A stretch of DNA of 64,000 bases from Roseovarius sp. THAF27. Its GTDB lineage: Bacteria > Pseudomonadota > Alphaproteobacteria > Rhodobacterales > Rhodobacteraceae. A program made the translations under genes and the position numbers. The stretch is taken from positions 2,604,001 through 2,668,000 of the forward strand of contig NZ_CP045393.1 of the NCBI RefSeq assembly GCF_009363655.1. The letters are read 5' to 3'. Numbering within the stretch: position 1 is the stretch's first letter; each line of letters opens with the position of its first letter. This document shows positions 59,632 to 64,000 of the stretch, in pieces. A model generated the notes under the pieces. It was not told the origin of the DNA. It worked only from the letters and a program-made list of their open reading frames with translations, and made no database searches.

Positions 59632-60792
59632 TCAGAGGGATGTAGCGGTCTGCTGCAACTTGAACACCGTATCAAGCACCAATGCGGCAGGGTCAAGGTT
59701 GACCGCCCGCCCGTGCCGCGCCCGCGCGCCGACCTCCTGCGCGCAATCGGCCCAGGCCCGCGCCTGCACCGGATTGCCCGCCAGCTTGCCGATGGCCTCG
59801 GCCTCGCCCGGCACGGCCTCGGGCGGCATGATGCCGGTGGCGCCTGCCCGTGCGACCCGGGCCAGGAACATGTCCATCAGGGCCAACAGCAGGTCCAGTT
59901 TCTGCTCGGCGCCGCGCTGCGCCGCCGCCTCGGCCAGTTTCATCGCGCGCGGACGGTCCAGCATCGGCAGGCTCGCCGCCAATCCGACGATCTCGGCATA
60001 GATCTTCAGCCCTTCAAGGTTGTAAAGCCGCACCGCCTCGCCGGCCGAACCACCCGACAATTCCGCCAACCCCGGCGCCTGCCCGCCCGGGTCGATGCCT
60101 GCCTGGTCCAGCGCCGCGATCACGTCCTCGGGGCTCAACCGCTCCAGCCGCAACTCGCGGCAACGCGAGCGGATCGTCGGCAACAACCGCGCCGGCTGAT
60201 GTGCGACCAGCAAGAGCGTGGTGCGTACGGGCGGCTCTTCCAGCATTTTCAGAAGCGCGTTCGCGGCCGAAGTGTTCATCTCATCTGCGGCGTCGATTAT
60301 GACCACCCGCCGCCCGCCATCCACGGCGCTCAGGTTCACGAAATCGGCCAGGTCGCGCACCTCGTCCACCCGGATCTCGCGCGAGAACTTGCCTTCCTCG
60401 AAATTCCTCTGCCGGTCGCTGTCGCTGGTCCCCTGCCCGCCGCGCCGCACAAGGTGCAGCCCAGGCTCGGACCCCGCCAGCACGCGCCGCGTGACCGGAT
60501 GATCCTCGGCAATCTCCAACGTGTCGGGCGCAGGCAGTGCATCGCCAAACAGCGCTCCACCATCCGCCTCGGGGTCTGGCGTCGCCAGCAGGAAGCGCGC
60601 GATCCTCCAGGCAAGCGTCGCCTTGCCCACGCCGCGCGGCCCGTGGATCAGCCAGCCGTGATGCAGCCGGCCCGCGTTGAACGCCTGCACGAACGCGCCT
60701 TGTGCGCCGTCCTGTCCGTAAAGGCGGGACGTCTCGGCCGGGTGCGGCGCGCCGTCGATGCGGTCGGGAAGCGGGATGTCACGGTCCATCAT
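59632..60792 (-). CDS. holB: DNA polymerase III delta-prime subunit
   Basis: 386 residues. It is part of the clamp-loader complex. The AAA+ domain has the P-loop HGPRGVGKATLAWRIA and VVIIDAADEMNTSAANALLKMLEEPP, with TLLLVAHQPARLLPTIRSRC (sensor/SRC motif). The zinc-finger cysteines typical of many delta-prime proteins are not apparent. It overlaps tmk by four bases (ATGA). Two consecutive ATGs could be the start. Confidence 0.93.
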   Translation of the reverse strand: MMDRDIPLPDRIDGAPHPAETSRLYGQDGAQGAFVQAFNAGRLHHGWLIHGPRGVGKATLAWRIARFLLATPDPEADGGALFGDALPAPDTLEIAEDHPVTRRVLAGSEPGLHLVRRGGQGTSDSDRQRNFEEGKFSREIRVDEVRDLADFVNLSAVDGGRRVVIIDAADEMNTSAANALLKMLEEPPVRTTLLLVAHQPARLLPTIRSRCRELRLERLSPEDVIAALDQAGIDPGGQAPGLAELSGGSAGEAVRLYNLEGLKIYAEIVGLAASLPMLDRPRAMKLAEAAAQRGAEQKLDLLLALMDMFLARVARAGATGIMPPEAVPGEAEAIGKLAGNPVQARAWADCAQEVGARARHGRAVNLDPAALVLDTVFKLQQTATSL

Positions 60793-61415
60793 GTCAGGCG
60801 CGGTTCTACCGCGGCCCGTACATCCACCGCAATCGCTTCGATCCCGCGATTGCCGTCGATCACGATGAACCGGTCGGAAAATTCCTCGGCAAGGTCCAGA
60901 AAGCCCTGCCGCATCTGCGCCTGCAGGCTGGCACCGAAGCTCTCGAAACGCTCCTCGCTGCCGCCGCGCGACAGCGCGCGCTCCAGCCCCGTGCCGGGGT
61001 CCATGTCAATCAGCACCGTCAGATCCGGCTCGCGCCCGATCATCAGGTCGTGCAGCGCGTCGACCTTGTGGCGCAAATCGCCCCGGCTCAGACCCTGGTA
61101 CATGCGTGTGCTGTCGGCAAAACGGTCGCAAATCACCACCTTGCCGTCCGCCAGAGCCGGCTCGATCAACCGTTCCAGGTGATCGCGGCGGGCCGCCGTG
61201 AACAGCAGCAACTCGGTCTCCGCCGACCAGCGGTCGGCCTCGCCTTCCAGCACCAGCTTGCGGATTTCCTCGGCGCCGGCGCTGCCGCCCGGCTCTCGCG
61301 TCAGGACAACATCACGCCCCGTGCCTTGCAAATGCTCGGCCAGCAGGCGCGCCTGCGTGGACTTGCCCGACCCGTCGATGCCCTCAAAGGTGACAAAGCG
61401 GCCCTGTTCGCTCAA
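60789..61415 (-). CDS. tmk: Thymidylate kinase
   Basis: 208 residues starting at TTG (61415), with AGGGGAC just upstream. It phosphorylates dTMP. The P-loop is FEGIDGSGKSTQARLLAE, the DRx motif is VICDRFADSTRMYQG, and the LID region has REPGGSAGAEEIR. Its TTG overlaps the stop of the carboxypeptidase gene (TTGA). No ATG or GTG exists before the P-loop, so TTG is the only reasonable start. Confidence 0.95.
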   Translation of the reverse strand: MSEQGRFVTFEGIDGSGKSTQARLLAEHLQGTGRDVVLTREPGGSAGAEEIRKLVLEGEADRWSAETELLLFTAARRDHLERLIEPALADGKVVICDRFADSTRMYQGLSRGDLRHKVDALHDLMIGREPDLTVLIDMDPGTGLERALSRGGSEERFESFGASLQAQMRQGFLDLAEEFSDRFIVIDGNRGIEAIAVDVRAAVEPRLT

Positions 61416-62578
61416 AGCGTCCCCTCGGGTCCCTGTTGCAGCCGTTTCAACAGCACGCCCGCCACCGTCTTCAGCCGCACGGCAAAGCCGCCCACGGCAA
61501 CGCTTTCGGCGGCCACAAGCGGCACGCGCATCTCGGGCAGGCCCTCGGGCGTAAAGACCAGCTGGGCCAGTTCGTCACCCTGCGAAATGGGCGCGCTCAC
61601 CGGGCCTTCATAGACGACTTCGGCGGTCATGTTGTCCGACCCCAGCACCGGCACCAGCGTGGTCAGGTCCTTCGCGGGCGTCAGCCCTACGGTTGCCGCG
61701 CTTCCCATCCAGACGTCGGCGCGCGAGACTTCGCTGCCGGCCTTGACGATCTCTTTTTCGGCAAATTGGCGAAAGGACCAGTTCACAAGGGCTTCCGCCT
61801 CTTGTGCTCTTTGGGCTGCAGTGTCCAATCCCGACAGCACGAACACCACGCGGCGCCCGCCCTGCTCGGCCGAGCCGGTCAGACCATAGCCTGCCGCCTC
61901 TGTGTGCCCGGTCTTCAGACCGTCCGCCCCGATGCCCAGTTTCAGCAGCGGGTTGCGGTTCTGCGTGTTCTGCGGCGCGCGCCCGTCGAACTCATAGGTC
62001 GTCTCGGCGAACATCGGATAGAAGTTGGGGAAATCCACGATCAGGCGCTCGGCCAGGATGGCCAGGTCATGCATGCTCATCCGGTGGCCCGCGGCGGGCC
62101 AACCGTTGGAGTTCGCGAAGGTCGAATTGGTCATGCCCATGTCTTGCGCCCGCTGCGTCATGAACCGGGCAAACCCCGCTTCGGTGCCATCGGGGCTCAG
62201 CGCCTCGGCAATCACCGCGCAGGCGTCATTGCCCGACAGCACGATGATGCCGCGCAGCAGGTCCTCGACGCTCACCCGGTCGGTCGTGTCCAGGAACATG
62301 GTCGAGCCGCCATAGCTCATGGCATGCTCCGACACGGGAAGTTTCTCCTGCAGCGACAGCCGCCCATCCCGGATGGCCTCGAAGGCCACGTAAAGCGTCA
62401 TCAGCTTGGACATCGACGCCGGCGGCAGGGGTTCGTCAGCATTGCGGCTGAGCAGCACCGTGCCGGTGCCCAGATCCTTCACATACGCGGCCTTGGCGCT
62501 GGTGTCGAACGCCTGCGCCGGCAAGGAAAGCGCAATCACCGCGACACAGGCGGTCACAAGTCGTGCAATAAGGGTCAT
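61412..62578 (-). CDS. D-alanyl-D-alanine carboxypeptidase (PBP5/6-type)
   Basis: 388 residues. A signal peptide ends at AQA (about 23). Serine-type motifs: SMSK (Ser55, Lys58), SGN (115-117) and KTGHTE (222 onward). A PBP5 C-terminal domain follows (about 265-365). It trims the pentapeptide of peptidoglycan. The C-terminus (GVLLKRLQQGPEGTL) may be an amphipathic membrane anchor. It is followed directly by tmk with a four-base overlap. Confidence 0.93.
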   Translation of the reverse strand: MTLIARLVTACVAVIALSLPAQAFDTSAKAAYVKDLGTGTVLLSRNADEPLPPASMSKLMTLYVAFEAIRDGRLSLQEKLPVSEHAMSYGGSTMFLDTTDRVSVEDLLRGIIVLSGNDACAVIAEALSPDGTEAGFARFMTQRAQDMGMTNSTFANSNGWPAAGHRMSMHDLAILAERLIVDFPNFYPMFAETTYEFDGRAPQNTQNRNPLLKLGIGADGLKTGHTEAAGYGLTGSAEQGGRRVVFVLSGLDTAAQRAQEAEALVNWSFRQFAEKEIVKAGSEVSRADVWMGSAATVGLTPAKDLTTLVPVLGSDNMTAEVVYEGPVSAPISQGDELAQLVFTPEGLPEMRVPLVAAESVAVGGFAVRLKTVAGVLLKRLQQGPEGTL

Positions 62579-62592
62579 GGGCAGGTCCCGTA

Positions 62593-63534
62593 TCAGTTGG
62601 TTACAGCGTATGCATCATCAAAACCAACGTCCTTGACCTTTTTCAACAGGACAGATTGTTCGGACTTGCTTTGGGCCGGTCCGACGATCACGCGCCAGAA
62701 GGTCTTGCCCTGTGAGCTCTGTTTTTTAACGATCGGGACCATGCCTTCCTGGCGCATGGCGGTGGCGGTATTCCGCGCATTCTGCTCAACCGAGAAGATG
62801 CCGATCTGCAAATACGGCTTTGACAGGGACGACCCGGACCGGACCGGCGTCGCTGCGGCGGGGGTCGGTGTGGGGGCCGGTTCGGTGGCCACGGCTGCGG
62901 TCGCGCCCGCGGTCTGGGTGGCCGGGCGCACCGGCTCGGCGGCCTCGGCGCTTTCGATCGCGGCGGCTGCCCCGGCCAGGGGCTCCAGCGTGGTCTGTTC
63001 GACAGAAGCAGGCGCCAGCGTGCCTGCCTCGCCCTCGGTCTCGGCGGCGGCCAGGGCCTCGGGATCAGGGGCGGATTCGCGGCGCAGGGCCGTGACATTG
63101 AGCTGCGACGGAGCCCCCGCCAGCATGCCCAGCGCGTCGGCGGCATCGGACGAGACCTGCAGGATCGGGCCCGGGTTGCTGCGTTCGCGGCGGAACAATG
63201 CGCCGATGACGAACTTGCCGTTCTTGGTATTGCGAATAATGACGCGTTCGGGCTCCTGCACATCCGGGTGCGCGACCCACACGCCGCCCAGCGACGGGCG
63301 TCCGTCCCACAGGCCCTTGTCGGTCACCTGGAAGACGTCCGGCGCCTCCACGTCACGCTCGATCAGCTTGACCGAGTTGTCGGCCGAGGTCACGTCCTCC
63401 GTGTCACCACCGGCCTGCGATTTGAAAAGGCCGAATTCTCCGCCCTCGGTGCATCCGCTCAGAACCAGCGCAATTGCGCTGGAGGCGGTGATCAGGCGCG
63501 CACGCGCCCCTTTGCCCGTCCATTGAAATGTCAT
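62593..63534 (-). CDS. SPOR-domain lipoprotein
   Basis: 313 residues from the ATG at 63534, preceded by AAGGGA. A lipobox, IALVLSGCTEGG, gives a lipid-anchored protein. A central domain (about 60-160) contains RDVEAPDVFQVTDKGLWDGRP and WVAHPDVQEPERVIIRN. A low-complexity Ala/Pro/Thr linker (about 165-230) leads to a C-terminal SPOR domain (about 235-313, LQIGIFSVEQNARNTATAM), which binds denuded septal peptidoglycan. It is probably RlpA-like or division-related. The carboxypeptidase gene follows 14 bp downstream. Confidence 0.88.
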   Translation of the reverse strand: MTFQWTGKGARARLITASSAIALVLSGCTEGGEFGLFKSQAGGDTEDVTSADNSVKLIERDVEAPDVFQVTDKGLWDGRPSLGGVWVAHPDVQEPERVIIRNTKNGKFVIGALFRRERSNPGPILQVSSDAADALGMLAGAPSQLNVTALRRESAPDPEALAAAETEGEAGTLAPASVEQTTLEPLAGAAAAIESAEAAEPVRPATQTAGATAAVATEPAPTPTPAAATPVRSGSSLSKPYLQIGIFSVEQNARNTATAMRQEGMVPIVKKQSSQGKTFWRVIVGPAQSKSEQSVLLKKVKDVGFDDAYAVTN

Positions 63535-63736
63535 GTTTCGTCCCTTGCCTGTCATGCACCGTATTAGATGCGGGTGCCGGTTTTCCGACGTTTGCTCGAG
63601 CACGCAGATACCTGCGTTTGTGCGCAGAATAGCCGGTCAGGACCGTTCTGGGAAGTCCGCAAAGCCATTTCGGCGTTTTTCCTCGTCAACTGATGACTTT
63701 CAGAATCGCGAAAGCCACAGTAACACACGCGGACGC

Positions 63737-63826
63737 GGAGGTTTGGCAGAGTGGTCGAATGCACCGGTCTTGAAAACCGGCGGGCGTGAAAGCGTCCCCA
63801 GGGTTCGAATCCCTGAGCCTCCGCCA
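63737..63826 (+). tRNA. tRNA-Ser (anticodon UGA)
   Basis: 90 nt with an encoded CCA. The acceptor stem GGAGGTT pairs with AGCCTCC, the anticodon loop is CTTGAAA within CCGGT...ACCGG, a long variable arm CGGGCGTGAAAGCGTCC is present as in serine tRNAs, and the T arm holds GGTTCGAATCC. It reads UCA codons and others by wobble. Confidence 0.97.
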
Positions 63827-63881
63827 GCATGCCTGTGAACGCATACGTCACGGCTTGAATTTGAAGTTTCCTTTTCCGCCT

Positions 63882-64000
63882 TCAAACGAGACCGGACATC
63901 GCCTTGATTTCGTGCAATACCTCGTCAGCGCCGGTGCCTGCCTTGAGCGACGTGAAGATGAAAGGGCGACCTTGACGCACCCGCGCGGCGTCGGTTCGCA
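63882..64000 (-). CDS. ureG: Urease accessory GTPase UreG, C-terminal end
   Basis: Partial: the last 39 codons, running off the right edge. The encoded end reads RPFIFTSLKAGTG and then ADEVLHEIKAMSGLV before the TGA at 63882. This matches the C-terminus of UreG, the GTPase that inserts nickel into urease. A urease cluster is therefore expected to the right. It converges with the tRNA-Ser gene, 55 bp apart. Confidence 0.85.
   Translation of the reverse strand, partial: RTDAARVRQGRPFIFTSLKAGTGADEVLHEIKAMSGLV

Overview
The window is a 64 kb stretch of a high-GC alphaproteobacterial chromosome, almost certainly a marine Rhodobacterales (Roseobacter group) member. The strongest clues are a SAM/SAH-type riboswitch directly before metK (a class known essentially only from Rhodobacterales), an irr regulator divergent from fabA, and the family-level look of the proteins. 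It is mostly chromosomal core. I see no prophage, IS element, CRISPR array or integrase.

Layout. 0-7 kb: a small membrane protein, a HAD nucleotidase, a GntR regulator, an XagB-like membrane glycosyltransferase, carA, a YqeY protein and a DUF4118/HWE-type histidine kinase. 7-11.5 kb: a secreted glycine-repeat protein, a DUF2244 protein, dtd, a GlxA-type regulator, an RluB-type pseudouridine synthase and a tadA-type deaminase. 11.6-18.8 kb: a UPF0173 hydrolase, a ceramidase-like membrane protein, gatC-gatA, an excalibur lipoprotein, an AmpD-like amidase, the RNase P RNA gene and argE. 18.8-28.5 kb: trmB, a BASS transporter, metK with its riboswitch, then phoH-ybeY-corC-like-lnt reading leftward, an OmpA-like protein with a related small lipoprotein, and miaB.

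28.6-42 kb: a glycosyltransferase-like protein, a Tat-exported dioxygenase-like protein beside a ferric-reductase-like membrane protein, a PACE exporter, and fabI-fabB. fabB is separated from fabA and irr by an HWE kinase, a sulfotransferase and a tiny acidic protein. A quinone-reductase-like enzyme, a SulP transporter lacking STAS and an unassigned 0.84 kb region follow. 42-54 kb is the most accessory-looking part: a SlyD-like isomerase, a tightly coupled run (2-haloacid dehalogenase, hydrolase, PLP dehydratase, macro domain), an EEP-family phosphatase, an SMR-like protein, a vanadium-dependent haloperoxidase with a cysteine/lysine-rich insertion, a PcaD-like hydrolase, an MFS exporter, a zinc alcohol dehydrogenase and an enolase-superfamily dehydratase.

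54-64 kb: an ECF sigma factor, a membrane anti-sigma factor and a secreted subtilase in one operon; an AEC transporter; a long leftward housekeeping operon (SPOR lipoprotein, D,D-carboxypeptidase, tmk, holB, TatD, PhnP-like hydrolase); tRNA-Ser(UGA); and the 3' end of ureG at the right edge.

Most notable: (i) the sigma/anti-sigma/subtilase set, whose anti-sigma periplasmic domain looks like a subtilase prodomain; (ii) three intergenic clusters of consecutive perfect palindromes that look like one repeat family; (iii) the haloperoxidase insertion; (iv) an inverted repeat whose second arm ends next to the SulP start codon.
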